From: Chryseobacterium sediminis | GTDB taxonomy: Bacteria; Bacteroidota; Bacteroidia; Flavobacteriales; Weeksellaceae | Assembly (NCBI RefSeq): GCF_008386505.1 | Contig: NZ_VUNZ01000002.1 | Location: 186,001-250,000 of the forward strand | Direction of reading: 5' to 3' | DNA: 64,000 nt | Shown here: piece after piece, positions 27,616 through 35,874 of the stretch | Numbering within the stretch: position 1 is the stretch's first letter | Layout: each line of letters starts with the position of its first letter | The notes under the pieces: generated by a model | Database searches by the model: none | Told to the model about the DNA's origin: nothing | The model's input: the letters and a program-made list of their open reading frames with translations, nothing else | Position numbers and translations under genes: made by a program

Positions 27616-28374
27616 CTACTGTGCGGAATATCCTCCGTCAATGACAAGATTGGTCCCTGTGACCCATCTTGAAGCATCGGACAATAGAAAAATACAAGCA
27701 TTCGCTACATCTTTAGGATCACCTATTCCCAGCGGATGCTTTTTTATAATTTCTGATGAAGCTTCTTCACCAATATCTTCAAACATTTTTTCCAGAATCG
27801 GGGTATTTACCATAGCAGGGCTGATGCTATTGACACGGATATTACTTCTGGAAAGTTCCATTGCCAACGAACGGGCTCCGGAAATCACAGCTCCCTTACT
27901 TGCAGAATAAGCCGCTTTCCCCGGTTCTCCCACCATTCCTGCAACGGAAGAAATAAATACAAAACTGGAAGTCTCGTCTTTATATTTCTTTAAAGACAGT
28001 ATTTTGGCAATTTCAAGACCGGCAATAACATTCACAGCGAATATATCCTGATACAGCTGAGGATTGTGCTTTTTTAGCGGTAATGTTTTTTCGATACCGG
28101 CACAGTGTATAAATCCTGAAATTTTGCCTAAAACTGAAACTTTATCTGCAATGATTCCTTCAAGGATGTCAGATTGGGTAATATCTTCGGCAATAATCTC
28201 AACTTTTGTTTCAGGATTCAGCAGAGAAACGGTTTTCATCAGTTCTTCCTGGTTTCTTCCCACAAGAATCAGATCCGCACCGCTTTTGCTGCATTCTACA
28301 GAACAGCTTCTCCCAATTCCGGAAGAAGCGCCTGTAATGAGAATAATTTTATTTTTTAATGAGAAAGCATCCAT
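27616..28374 (-). CDS. Short-chain dehydrogenase, FabG-like
   Basis: A classical SDR of 252 residues: TGASSGIG (14-21) for NAD(P), HCAG (90-93), catalytic Ser142 or Ser143, Tyr156 and Lys160 in YSASKGA. The closest known roles are 3-oxoacyl-ACP reductases (FabG). It follows a dedicated ACP (sharing a base at the junction) and a ketoacyl-ACP synthase III-like gene, so I infer that it reduces a 3-oxoacyl-ACP to the 3-hydroxyacyl form in this small pathway. A sugar dehydrogenase role is an alternative but less likely next to an ACP. Confidence 0.88.
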   Translation of the reverse strand: MDAFSLKNKIILITGASSGIGRSCSVECSKSGADLILVGRNQEELMKTVSLLNPETKVEIIAEDITQSDILEGIIADKVSVLGKISGFIHCAGIEKTLPLKKHNPQLYQDIFAVNVIAGLEIAKILSLKKYKDETSSFVFISSVAGMVGEPGKAAYSASKGAVISGARSLAMELSRSNIRVNSISPAMVNTPILEKMFEDIGEEASSEIIKKHPLGIGDPKDVANACIFLLSDASRWVTGTNLVIDGGYSAQ

Positions 28375-28607
28375 TAATCTTCAAAATTTTCTTTTCCTAT
28401 AACATTCATCAGATCTGAAACTGTTTCGATGTCTTTAAAGTGCTTTGCATCAATTTTCTTACTGAAATTTTCGTCTACAAACGCAATAACAGAAAGTAAA
28501 CTGATAGAGTCATAGCTTTCCAAAGATTTTAAATTCATTTCAGTGGTCAATGTTTCATCTTCCTCCAATTCTTCCTGTAGTTTTTCTAAAAAAACGGATG
28601 TTTTCAT
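28374..28607 (-). CDS. Acyl carrier protein
   Basis: A small acidic 77-residue protein with the phosphopantetheine attachment site YDSIS, in which Ser34 follows Asp33 (the DSL/DSI motif of ACPs). It carries acyl groups as thioesters. It lies 27 bases after the KAS III-like gene and its stop overlaps the start of the FabG-like gene, so the three are surely co-expressed. It is a specialised carrier, distinct from the housekeeping AcpP, which is normally linked to fabF. Confidence 0.9.
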   Translation of the reverse strand: MKTSVFLEKLQEELEEDETLTTEMNLKSLESYDSISLLSVIAFVDENFSKKIDAKHFKDIETVSDLMNVIGKENFED

Positions 28608-28634
28608 ATTCTAAAATTTTAAATGTTTGTTCTC

Positions 28635-29606
28635 TTAAATTTCCATAATAGTGGCTCCCCATGAATATCCTACTCCAAAGCCCGCCATTAAAACTTTGTC
28701 TCCTTCCTTCAGCATTCCTTTATCCATCATGTTTTTAAGGGCAATAGGAATGGTTGCAGAAACAGTGTTTCCTGTATTTTCCATGTCAATATAGAACTTT
28801 TCTGCCGGTATTTTTGTTTTCTTTCTTAAATAATTCAACATAAAAGAGTTGGCCTGGTGAAAAACAAAATGATCAATATCATCCATCGTCATTCCGTTTA
28901 CTTCAAGGGTTTCTTTTACCAATCCCGGGATATTTTCAATGGTAAAATTAAAAATCTCAGGACCATTCATATAAATATTTTCAGGGCTGAATTCATGCTC
29001 GGGATTCAATTCAAAGTCCTTTTTGAAAGCCCCTTTCTTCACGATAAGGTTTTCAGCACCGCTCCCGTCTGTTCCCAGACAGAACTGGTAGTCATTACCC
29101 TCTCCTTTTTCAACAATTGTTGAAGCTGAAGCATCCCCGAATATACTTCGGTTTCCTTTATCATCAGCATGGATATGTTTGGTATATGTTTCTGAAGTAA
29201 CCAAAAGAATACTCTTTGCAATGCCTGCAGAAATCAATCCTTTTGCAAAAGCTAACCCATACACAAACCCTGAACAGCCAAGATTAAAGTCTATAGCTCC
29301 AATATTTTTTCTAAGCCCCAGTCTGTCCTGCAAAATACAGGCCGTTGTAGGTAGAAAATACTCCGGACTTTGGGTGCAGAACAAAATAAAATCTACTTTG
29401 TCCCGATCATAGTTTTCGAAAATTTTTTCTGAAGATTGTACAGCCATATCCAGCACTGTTTCGCTGTCTGAAGAAATATGACGTTGAGAAATACCTACTT
29501 TTTCCTTGATGCGTTCGGAACTCCATTCGGGGAAGAGTTTTTCAAGATCCTCGTTAGTTAACACCTGCTTAGGCAGATAATATTCTATTTTTGAAATTTT
29601 TATCAT
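28635..29606 (-). CDS. 3-oxoacyl-ACP synthase III-like protein (FabH-like)
   Basis: The 323-residue thiolase-fold enzyme keeps the FabH catalytic triad: Cys111 in NLGCSGFVYGL, His250 in FVFHQANSFM and Asn280 in NTGNTVSATIP. FabH-type enzymes condense an acyl-CoA with malonyl-ACP. Being placed with its own ACP and reductase inside a polysaccharide locus, it probably makes a short 3-oxoacyl group for transfer to a sugar, not membrane fatty acids. It is preceded by an exact -7 box and is the first gene of the three-gene unit. Confidence 0.92.
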   Translation of the reverse strand: MIKISKIEYYLPKQVLTNEDLEKLFPEWSSERIKEKVGISQRHISSDSETVLDMAVQSSEKIFENYDRDKVDFILFCTQSPEYFLPTTACILQDRLGLRKNIGAIDFNLGCSGFVYGLAFAKGLISAGIAKSILLVTSETYTKHIHADDKGNRSIFGDASASTIVEKGEGNDYQFCLGTDGSGAENLIVKKGAFKKDFELNPEHEFSPENIYMNGPEIFNFTIENIPGLVKETLEVNGMTMDDIDHFVFHQANSFMLNYLRKKTKIPAEKFYIDMENTGNTVSATIPIALKNMMDKGMLKEGDKVLMAGFGVGYSWGATIMEI

Positions 29607-29628
29607 ATTAATAAATTCTCTTTCTTTG

Positions 29629-29636
29629 CAAAAGTA
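29629..29636 (-). promoter_or_regulatory. -7 box for the KAS III/ACP/SDR operon
   Basis: On the minus strand TACTTTTG matches TAnnTTTG and lies 22 bases before the ATG at 29606. A second match, TAAATTTG, lies just upstream on the same strand. Confidence 0.55.
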
Positions 29637-29659
29637 ACGAAAACAAATTTACACTTGTG

Positions 29660-30229
29660 ATGATTTTTATATTCAGAATCCTATTAAAAATAGACTCTCT
29701 CTATCATTCTTTTTTGAATAGAGCCAGTCTTGAAGCGGCTAAACATAGGGGCATGAAGGTAGGAAAAAACTTCAACATGCCTGATAAAGTGTATTTTGGA
29801 ACCGAACCTTACCTTATAGAAATTGGCGACAATGTAAATATTGCCGGAGACGTAAGATTTGTGAATCACGGCGGAACCACTACGCTGCTGAGAAAACTTC
29901 CCGGATATGAAGATGCCAGAATTCTTGGAAGAATAAAAATAGGAAACAATTGTACAATTGGTCTCAATGCTGTAATCATGCAGGATGTACAGATTGGAAA
30001 CAACTGTATTCTGGGGGCTAACTCTGTGCTGTCACAATCTATGCCTGACAATACTGTTTTTATCGGAAACCCAGCGCAATTTCTGTGTACTATTGAAGAT
30101 TATGGTGATATTGTCCTTAAAAACAATCCGGAATATCCCCGTGAATTGGAGAAAGACAGAAAAAAACTGGACGCTTATATCAAAGAAAATCTTCCTCACA
30201 AGTATAAAAAAGCAAGAAAAATTAAATAA
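29660..30229 (+). CDS. Hexapeptide-repeat acyltransferase
   Basis: A 189-residue left-handed beta-helix protein. Repeats begin near residue 45 (YLIEIGDNVNIAGDVRFVNHG) and continue to ILGRIKIGNNCTIGLNAVI, VQIGNNCILGANSVLS and GNPAQFLC. FVNHGG supplies the likely catalytic histidine. I choose ATG 29660, directly after an in-frame GTG, as the start. It diverges from the KAS III/ACP/SDR unit and could be the enzyme that moves the ACP-bound acyl group onto a sugar, which is inference. It is followed by a GT4 gene in the same direction. Confidence 0.83.
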   Translation: MIFIFRILLKIDSLYHSFLNRASLEAAKHRGMKVGKNFNMPDKVYFGTEPYLIEIGDNVNIAGDVRFVNHGGTTTLLRKLPGYEDARILGRIKIGNNCTIGLNAVIMQDVQIGNNCILGANSVLSQSMPDNTVFIGNPAQFLCTIEDYGDIVLKNNPEYPRELEKDRKKLDAYIKENLPHKYKKARKIK

Positions 30230-30261
30230 TTTTAATCTTGTAAAATCATAAAAGAAACAAA

Positions 30262-31410
30262 TTGAAAAAGAAAAAACTCCTCATTCGTATAGGTTCATTA
30301 CGTCATGGCGGTGCAGAAAAAGTATTAATCAACTTTTTAAAAAACCTTCCTTCCGATAAATATGAAGTAGATCTTCTGGTCAACCTCTATTCAGGATTAT
30401 ACATTAAAGAGGTTCCGTCATGGGTGACTTTATACTATTTAACAAAAGGAGAAATGATAACGACCAACAGGCCGCAGGATATTCCTGTGAAAGCTTACAG
30501 GGTTCTTTATCAGAAAATGTTTCTTTGGTTCCCTTCTCTTCTTTATAAGTTTGTTTTAAAAAATAAAAAATATGATGTAGAGATTGCTGCCATCCATGCA
30601 ATGCATCAGGAAATACTGTCCAGCCCTCAAAAAGATTCCAAAAAGATCATCTGGGTACAGAATGATATTTTCAATTTGAAAGAATACACTCCGGAAGTCA
30701 TCAGACAGTTTTTCAAATTCGACAAAATCCTTGTGATCTCCAACAAACTGCAGGAAGGAATGCATAATTTGGCCAAAAATGAGGCGGAAAAAGCTTCTGT
30801 GATCAAGATTTTTAATCCCATTGATAAGAATGATACGCTAAGAAAGGCAGATATTGAGATCAATGATTACCCTTTCAACAGTGATCTTCCTACTTTTGTA
30901 ACGGTAGGAACCGTATATCCTCAGAAAGGGTATGACAGATTACTGAATGTTCATAAAAAACTGATTGATGAAGGATTGAAGCATCAGCTTTTGATCATAG
31001 GTGACGGCTATGATTTTGACAAAACTCAGGATCAGCTCAACACACTTGGGCTTCAGGATACGGCAAAAATGCTCGGATTTAGCAGTAATCCATACCCGTA
31101 TATGAAAAAGGCGGATTTCTATATTATGTCCTCAAGGCATGAAGGATTCCCTACCATCATAGCGGAAGCACTTATTCTCAACAAACCTATTTCTGCAACG
31201 GATATTTCCGGCATCAGAGATCTTCTGCAGGACGGAAAACTGGGGAATATTACCGCAAATTCCGAAGAGGGAATTTATGAAGGAATGAAAAAGTTTCTTA
31301 CCGATAAAAATATAACTGAAGAATACAAAAAACAGATCTCAGCAACAGAACTGCCGTTTGTACTGGAAAAATCTGTAGAACATCTTCAGAAAATAATTGA
31401 TGAAGTATAA
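30262..31410 (+). CDS. Glycosyltransferase family 4
   Basis: The 382-residue GT-B enzyme begins with KKLLIRIGSLRHGGAEKVLI, has FVTVGTVYPQKGYDRLLNVH and MSSRHEGFPTIIAEAL (EX7E), followed by KPISATDISGIRD. The start is TTG 30262, because the conserved first strand begins three codons on and no ATG is available upstream. It is a relative of the GT4 at 26460. Donor and linkage are unknown. Confidence 0.92.
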   Translation: MKKKKLLIRIGSLRHGGAEKVLINFLKNLPSDKYEVDLLVNLYSGLYIKEVPSWVTLYYLTKGEMITTNRPQDIPVKAYRVLYQKMFLWFPSLLYKFVLKNKKYDVEIAAIHAMHQEILSSPQKDSKKIIWVQNDIFNLKEYTPEVIRQFFKFDKILVISNKLQEGMHNLAKNEAEKASVIKIFNPIDKNDTLRKADIEINDYPFNSDLPTFVTVGTVYPQKGYDRLLNVHKKLIDEGLKHQLLIIGDGYDFDKTQDQLNTLGLQDTAKMLGFSSNPYPYMKKADFYIMSSRHEGFPTIIAEALILNKPISATDISGIRDLLQDGKLGNITANSEEGIYEGMKKFLTDKNITEEYKKQISATELPFVLEKSVEHLQKIIDEV

Positions 31411-31421
31411 AAACATTGACA

Positions 31422-31976
31422 ATGGCTGATTATTCTATCATTCAGAAAGACTTTTACCGGGAAAGCGGAAAATGGCTTTCAACATTTGAAATCTGGAAAA
31501 AATGTATTAATCCCAATCTTCATTTTGTTTACATTTTGAGAAAGGCACAGAAGTATCAGAAAAATCCTCTTCTGAATACTTTCTGGAGAATTGTTTTGAG
31601 ACATTATCAAATCAAGTATGGATTTCAGATTTATCCTGAAACACAGATCGGAGAAGGTTTTTATCTGGGACACTGGGGAAGTCTTGTCATCAATCCGAAA
31701 ACAATTATTGGAAAGAACTGTAATATCGCACAGGGAGTAACCATCGGCCAGCAAAACCGTGGGAAAAATGAAGGTTCTCCAATTATCGGTGATGAAGTCT
31801 GGATAGGTACCAATGCCGTTATTGTAGGGTCAATCACCATTGGAAATAATGTATTGATTGTTCCTAATTCTTATGTCAACTTTGATGTTCCATCCAATTC
31901 TGTGGTCATAGGAAACCCGGCAAAAATCATCCCTACCCCTAATGCTACTATGGATTATATCAACCGTAAAGTGTAG
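31422..31976 (+). CDS. Serine acetyltransferase-like hexapeptide acyltransferase
   Basis: The 184-residue protein has a short helical N-terminus and a beta-helix with IGEGFYLGHWGSLVIN, TIIGKNCNIAQGVTIGQQN and VWIGTNAVIVGSITIGNNV, as in CysE-type transferases (the GHWG histidine is in the catalytic position, where CysE has GIHPGA). In polysaccharide loci such short CysE-like proteins usually acetylate a sugar rather than serine, because the N-terminal domain of real CysE is missing. The start is taken at ATG 31422; an in-frame TTG lies 6 bases before it. It lies 11 bases past the stop of the GT4 gene. Confidence 0.85.
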   Translation: MADYSIIQKDFYRESGKWLSTFEIWKKCINPNLHFVYILRKAQKYQKNPLLNTFWRIVLRHYQIKYGFQIYPETQIGEGFYLGHWGSLVINPKTIIGKNCNIAQGVTIGQQNRGKNEGSPIIGDEVWIGTNAVIVGSITIGNNVLIVPNSYVNFDVPSNSVVIGNPAKIIPTPNATMDYINRKV

Positions 31977-32006
31977 TAATTCTAGCACTTATAGTAAAAA
32001 TTCTAC

Positions 32007-32037
32007 TTGCATTTATCGGTAATTTCGAGTACATTTG
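32007..32037 (+). promoter_or_regulatory. Promoter with long downstream leader
   Basis: TTG (32007-32009), then 20 bases, then TACATTTG (32030-32037): a complete -33/-7 match. The next gene begins about 440 bases downstream. Confidence 0.65.
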
Positions 32038-32274
32038 TAAAAAAGGCATTGTTTAGTTATGAAATAACGATACAATATTCCGGTTTTATAATCCGGATTG
32101 TTATCAATTCTTCAATGTTACTTGTTCTGAAAAAAATCGCTAATATTAAAAACACAACCCAGGCTTATTATTAATTTAACAAAAATAATTTTTGATGAAA
32201 GAAACATACCCTCATTCTTTATCTGCAATATCAGCTCTATAGTTACGTTTTCTACAATCATTGAAAATCTAAAC

Positions 32275-32299
32275 GTACAGAAAGAACTTTCCACTGTAC
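32275..32299. repeat. Short inverted repeat in the leader
   Basis: GTACAG and CTGTAC are separated by 13 bases. This could form a weak hairpin or a protein site; a chance match is also possible. Confidence 0.3.
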
Positions 32300-32480
32300 A
32301 ACTGTAGCAATTTATCTTTCAAAAGTTTCTTTTTTGATCTGTAACTCCTAAGAATTATTATCTGATATTAATTCTTTTCATGCAATACATGATTCTGATA
32401 TTCAGCAGACCCTCATCCGGAAGACTCTAAGAAAGATTATATAAAATAATCTTAACAGCCCCGAAAACATATATACAACC

Positions 32481-33974
32481 ATGCTCAAAAAAATAATTCC
32501 GATTTTTCTTATTTTAATCTATCTCACAGGTTTTCTTCTTTCTTTCCCCTATATTTTTGATAATTTATTCGGGGCAGAGAAGCTGGAAAGCATCCGAAGT
32601 ATTTTTGAATATGGAATTATGTTTTGCTCTTTCCTTGTATTCAATGCGCTTCTTTTTAAAAACAAATACACTTCTGTCATTGCTGTTATTCTGTGTTTAT
32701 TATTAAGCATTAATTTTCTAATATCAGCATCGTGCTTCCTTATCTATCATTCCGGATTTAATGTAGGAATGGCCATCAGTATTCTTGAATCTAATCCGGA
32801 TGAGGCAATGAGTATGTCTTACATGTTTATCCTTCCGGGTATTCTGTTTTTTATTTTCCTGGGAATGTTATTATACTCTGTGGACTATCTTAAAAAAAAT
32901 ATTGTCCGTTTTGATGCTAAATTTATCATCATTGCATTACTGTGGCTTATTCTTCCGTTTGGATATCATCTTAAACACAAATATGTAAGCAATAAAGGTG
33001 GAGGAAAAATGATAAAGAATGTATATTACCATTTATCAGATTTCAATACCGCATTGAATATCCAGAGAGATATCAACGAAATAAAAAAGAATGTTCCTGT
33101 TTTCAACATCAAAAAAATGCAGCCCGGAATAGAAAATGTAATTCTGATCATCGGTGAGTCTGAAAGAAAACAAAATATGTCCCTGTATGGCTATCACCAA
33201 AAAACAACTCCTTATACGGATCAGCAGGCGGGAAACATGATGATTTTTGACAACGCCGTTTCTCCTGCAGGAATTACCAACCTGAGCGTTCCTTTAATGT
33301 TGTCCAGCATTCATCCCGATGAATTCAGGTACCGTTATGACAAGCTATCCTACAATATCATCAATTTGGCCAACCAAGCCGGATACAATTCTTTCTGGCT
33401 TAGCACACAGGCGAGCGCAAGAGGAATAACAGCCATCGCTTCGATGTCTAAAAATAAAAAATGGGTAAACGGCTACGATGAGGTAATTGTCCCGGAATTG
33501 GAGAAGGCCATTCAGAAAAAAGAGGATAAATTTGTGGTTCTTCACATCATGGGAAGCCATCCAAATCCATGTAACAGACTTCCTCCCAACTGGAATTCGG
33601 AAAACTTAAACTGCTATGACAGCTCTATAAAATATACAGATTATGTCTTCAATAATATTTTCCGTACGTTGAAAAACACCAATTCTGTGGTAATTTATGC
33701 TTCAGATCATGGACTTAAAATACAGGGTGACAAATTACTTCACATAGACTCTAAAGAATCTACCCAGGTTCCGTTTTTTGTATGGTATGGTGATAAGGTT
33801 CCTCCAGTGTATAGAATTACAGGACATGAAACCAAGCAGACCCAAACTACTTACATCTACCCTCTTATTATGAAATACATGGGTCTTGAAGCTCCCCAGC
33901 ATTATAAAAATGAAGGAAATAAATATTTAAATTTAGAGATGAAAAGTTTGGAGTATAAAGAGCTACCGGAATAG
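32481..33974 (+). CDS. Phosphoethanolamine transferase (EptA-like)
   Basis: A 497-residue inner-membrane enzyme with about five N-terminal membrane segments (to about residue 160), then a periplasmic alkaline-phosphatase-fold domain. Metal and catalytic landmarks are IIGES (Glu226), Thr266 in SPAGITNLSVPLML as the probable nucleophile, and YASDHGLK. Such enzymes move phosphoethanolamine from phosphatidylethanolamine to lipid A or core sugars, which lowers sensitivity to polymyxin-like peptides. The exact acceptor (EptA, EptB or CptA role) is not determined by sequence. It follows an unusually long leader. Confidence 0.88.
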   Translation: MLKKIIPIFLILIYLTGFLLSFPYIFDNLFGAEKLESIRSIFEYGIMFCSFLVFNALLFKNKYTSVIAVILCLLLSINFLISASCFLIYHSGFNVGMAISILESNPDEAMSMSYMFILPGILFFIFLGMLLYSVDYLKKNIVRFDAKFIIIALLWLILPFGYHLKHKYVSNKGGGKMIKNVYYHLSDFNTALNIQRDINEIKKNVPVFNIKKMQPGIENVILIIGESERKQNMSLYGYHQKTTPYTDQQAGNMMIFDNAVSPAGITNLSVPLMLSSIHPDEFRYRYDKLSYNIINLANQAGYNSFWLSTQASARGITAIASMSKNKKWVNGYDEVIVPELEKAIQKKEDKFVVLHIMGSHPNPCNRLPPNWNSENLNCYDSSIKYTDYVFNNIFRTLKNTNSVVIYASDHGLKIQGDKLLHIDSKESTQVPFFVWYGDKVPPVYRITGHETKQTQTTYIYPLIMKYMGLEAPQHYKNEGNKYLNLEMKSLEYKELPE

Positions 33975-33999
33975 AATATGATCTCTGATGGCTGAAAAA

Positions 34000-34605
34000 C
34001 TATATCACAGCTATTCTTTTATTGATAAAATATGCAATCAACAGATTAGGAACCCAGCACAACCAGGCAACGGCAATATAAGAACTCTCTGGATCACCGG
34101 TAATATTAGCTAGCAAAGGATACCACAATCTCAGGGTTACCGCTGCAAAAGTACATGCGTAACTGTAAATCATGAATTGCTGATGCATCACAATATTTCT
34201 TTTTCTTATCTGCCCGATTGCCATAAGAGTTGTCATTAGCCAGATACATCCTAAACTGATAAATCCTATTGCAGAAATAATTCCGCCATTGGCATAAAAG
34301 CCCATATAAATAGCTGAAACAGAACTTATGATTACTGCAATTACGTAAACACTTCCAAGCTTTCTATGGATTTTGATATATTTATTTCTGAATGAGGCAC
34401 CAAACTGACGCCAGCCAATAAAAAGCGCAATGCCTCCAAAAATAATATGGGCAAAGAATGCTGTTTTCCAAATGATATTATGAAGTACCTCAGGAGATTT
34501 GGAACCTAAAAAGGTATGTTTCTGCTCCACAAAAGCATAAAGAAGAGGATAAGCACCAATAAGCAATGCTAATACACACATGATTACAAATAATAATTTT
34601 TTCAT
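34000..34605 (-). CDS. DUF2306 family membrane protein
   Basis: The 201-residue protein has about six membrane segments, with histidines at membrane edges (HIIFGGIALFIGWRQ, IKIHRKLGSVYV, IVMHQQFMIYSYACTF). It belongs to the DUF2306 group, whose function is unknown; the paired histidines hint at haem or metal binding. I choose ATG 34605 (MKKLLF) because an earlier in-frame TTG would only add five residues. The gene lies downstream of an AraC-type regulator, and an inverted repeat just past its promoter may be an operator. Confidence 0.82.
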   Translation of the reverse strand: MKKLLFVIMCVLALLIGAYPLLYAFVEQKHTFLGSKSPEVLHNIIWKTAFFAHIIFGGIALFIGWRQFGASFRNKYIKIHRKLGSVYVIAVIISSVSAIYMGFYANGGIISAIGFISLGCIWLMTTLMAIGQIRKRNIVMHQQFMIYSYACTFAAVTLRLWYPLLANITGDPESSYIAVAWLCWVPNLLIAYFINKRIAVI

Positions 34606-34656
34606 AGAGGTCTGATTCAAATTTTTTGTAAAAATGAGGATTTCAAACGCTTCATC

Positions 34657-34680
34657 TGTTCCAAAATGAAAGGTGGAACA
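34657..34680. promoter_or_regulatory. Inverted repeat near the DUF2306 promoter, possible operator
   Basis: TGTTCC and GGAACA are separated by 12 bases. The repeat begins right at the end of the -7 box and covers the predicted transcription start on the minus strand. Confidence 0.45.
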
Positions 34681-34686
34681 AATTTA
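34679..34686 (-). promoter_or_regulatory. -7 box for the DUF2306 gene
   Basis: TAAATTTG on the minus strand is an exact consensus match, about 73 bases before the ATG at 34605. Confidence 0.55.
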
Positions 34687-34734
34687 TAAACTACTAAAAG
34701 AAAATAACTTACATTAAAAAAATCAACAAGAAAG

Positions 34735-35874
34735 TTATTCCATAGCAATACTCTGGCTTTTTAGAAACTCTCTTGGTGAGCAGTTCATGTATTTCTTAAA
34801 ATTCCGGTTAAATGAGGTTTTTGAATTAAATCCACTCTCAAATGCCAATGAAAGAATCGTAAGCTTTCCACTCTCAGGTAATAAGGCTATTCTCTTAAAT
34901 TCTTCAATCCGCTGACGGTTGATATAATCGTAAAAGTTTCTGTTCTCAACAAAATTGATGGTTTGGGAAAGTAGATTCGGATGAACATCCAAAAGCTTAG
35001 CAACATAATTAAGATTCAATTCTGGATCTGTATACAATTTTTCCTTCTCCATCTGAATTGTCAGTTTATTATAAATATTCTGTATAGCTTCTTCTCCGGC
35101 GAAGGTTTTCTCATATTTTGGAGCTTCAGAACTATTCTCAACTGTAATATTTTCCGGAGTGTCCTCTGTTTTTACCGCTGAATACTCCAAAATACCCACT
35201 TTGCTAATTCCAAAATAAGCAGCAACCATGATAAACAAAACAACCATGGAAAAAATAAGAATATTATTCCTGATCATAACGGCAATCCAAATCAGTGCTA
35301 TCCCGACAATCAGATAATACACCCAATTCAGATTGATTTTCTCAGTATTTGAATATTGACTGGAAATTTCTTTCTTATATTTTCTTACTGCAAGAAGGCT
35401 TAATCCTACATACAGAATTCCCGAGAAAATCATAAGAATTTTGATCACCTGGCTCAATGTTTCATATCCTTTTCCTTTATTCTCATACACCTCTACTCTC
35501 TCCTGAGGAGGAAGCAGCAAAAACTGGAACAAAGAGATATAGATCATCAGAACCGGAATCCAGTGCAGCAGCCAGACCTTTTTGTTTAAATGTTGATTAG
35601 TAATACACAAAACGTACAAATACAGCATCGGTCCATGCATGAAAGGAAAGGGAATTTCAAACCCAATGAGAGCAGGAAAACGCAAATAACCTTCCGCACG
35701 AAACAAAACAAAGAAAATAAGATGTATCCCTATGATCATAAACCATATTGCCAGCACATAATCTGCGGTCACTTTCTTTGATTTTCCCAATATTAGAAAA
35801 GATGAAAAAAAGGCAATAAAAATTCCTGCCCAGTAAAATAGTGGTGATAAAGATTGCAGATCGAGATCAGACAT
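34735..35874 (-). CDS. AraC-family regulator with N-terminal membrane domain
   Basis: The 379-residue protein has about eight N-terminal membrane segments (to about residue 220), a linker, and a C-terminal AraC/XylS DNA-binding domain with two helix-turn-helices (YVAKLLDVHPNLLSQTIN, then LSLAFESGFNSKTSFNRNFK and the closing GxSPxx-like CSPREFLKSQ). This architecture is common in Bacteroidota, where it couples a membrane signal to transcription. I start at ATG 35874; an in-frame TTG precedes it. The DUF2306 gene just downstream on the same strand is a plausible target. Confidence 0.88.
   Translation of the reverse strand: MSDLDLQSLSPLFYWAGIFIAFFSSFLILGKSKKVTADYVLAIWFMIIGIHLIFFVLFRAEGYLRFPALIGFEIPFPFMHGPMLYLYVLCITNQHLNKKVWLLHWIPVLMIYISLFQFLLLPPQERVEVYENKGKGYETLSQVIKILMIFSGILYVGLSLLAVRKYKKEISSQYSNTEKINLNWVYYLIVGIALIWIAVMIRNNILIFSMVVLFIMVAAYFGISKVGILEYSAVKTEDTPENITVENSSEAPKYEKTFAGEEAIQNIYNKLTIQMEKEKLYTDPELNLNYVAKLLDVHPNLLSQTINFVENRNFYDYINRQRIEEFKRIALLPESGKLTILSLAFESGFNSKTSFNRNFKKYMNCSPREFLKSQSIAME

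Larger units (their letters stand above)
31977..32480. other. 504-base gap with a promoter and long leader
   Basis: No reading frame of useful length is seen on either strand. A good promoter is near the left end (listed separately). The rest would form a leader of about 440 bases before the phosphoethanolamine transferase. It holds a 14-codon micro-ORF starting ATGAAAGAAACATAC and one short inverted repeat; neither is proven functional. Confidence 0.5.

Noticed and set aside
31422..31976. The CysE-like gene as true serine acetyltransferase
   Set aside because: The N-terminal domain of CysE is missing and the gene sits among polysaccharide genes.
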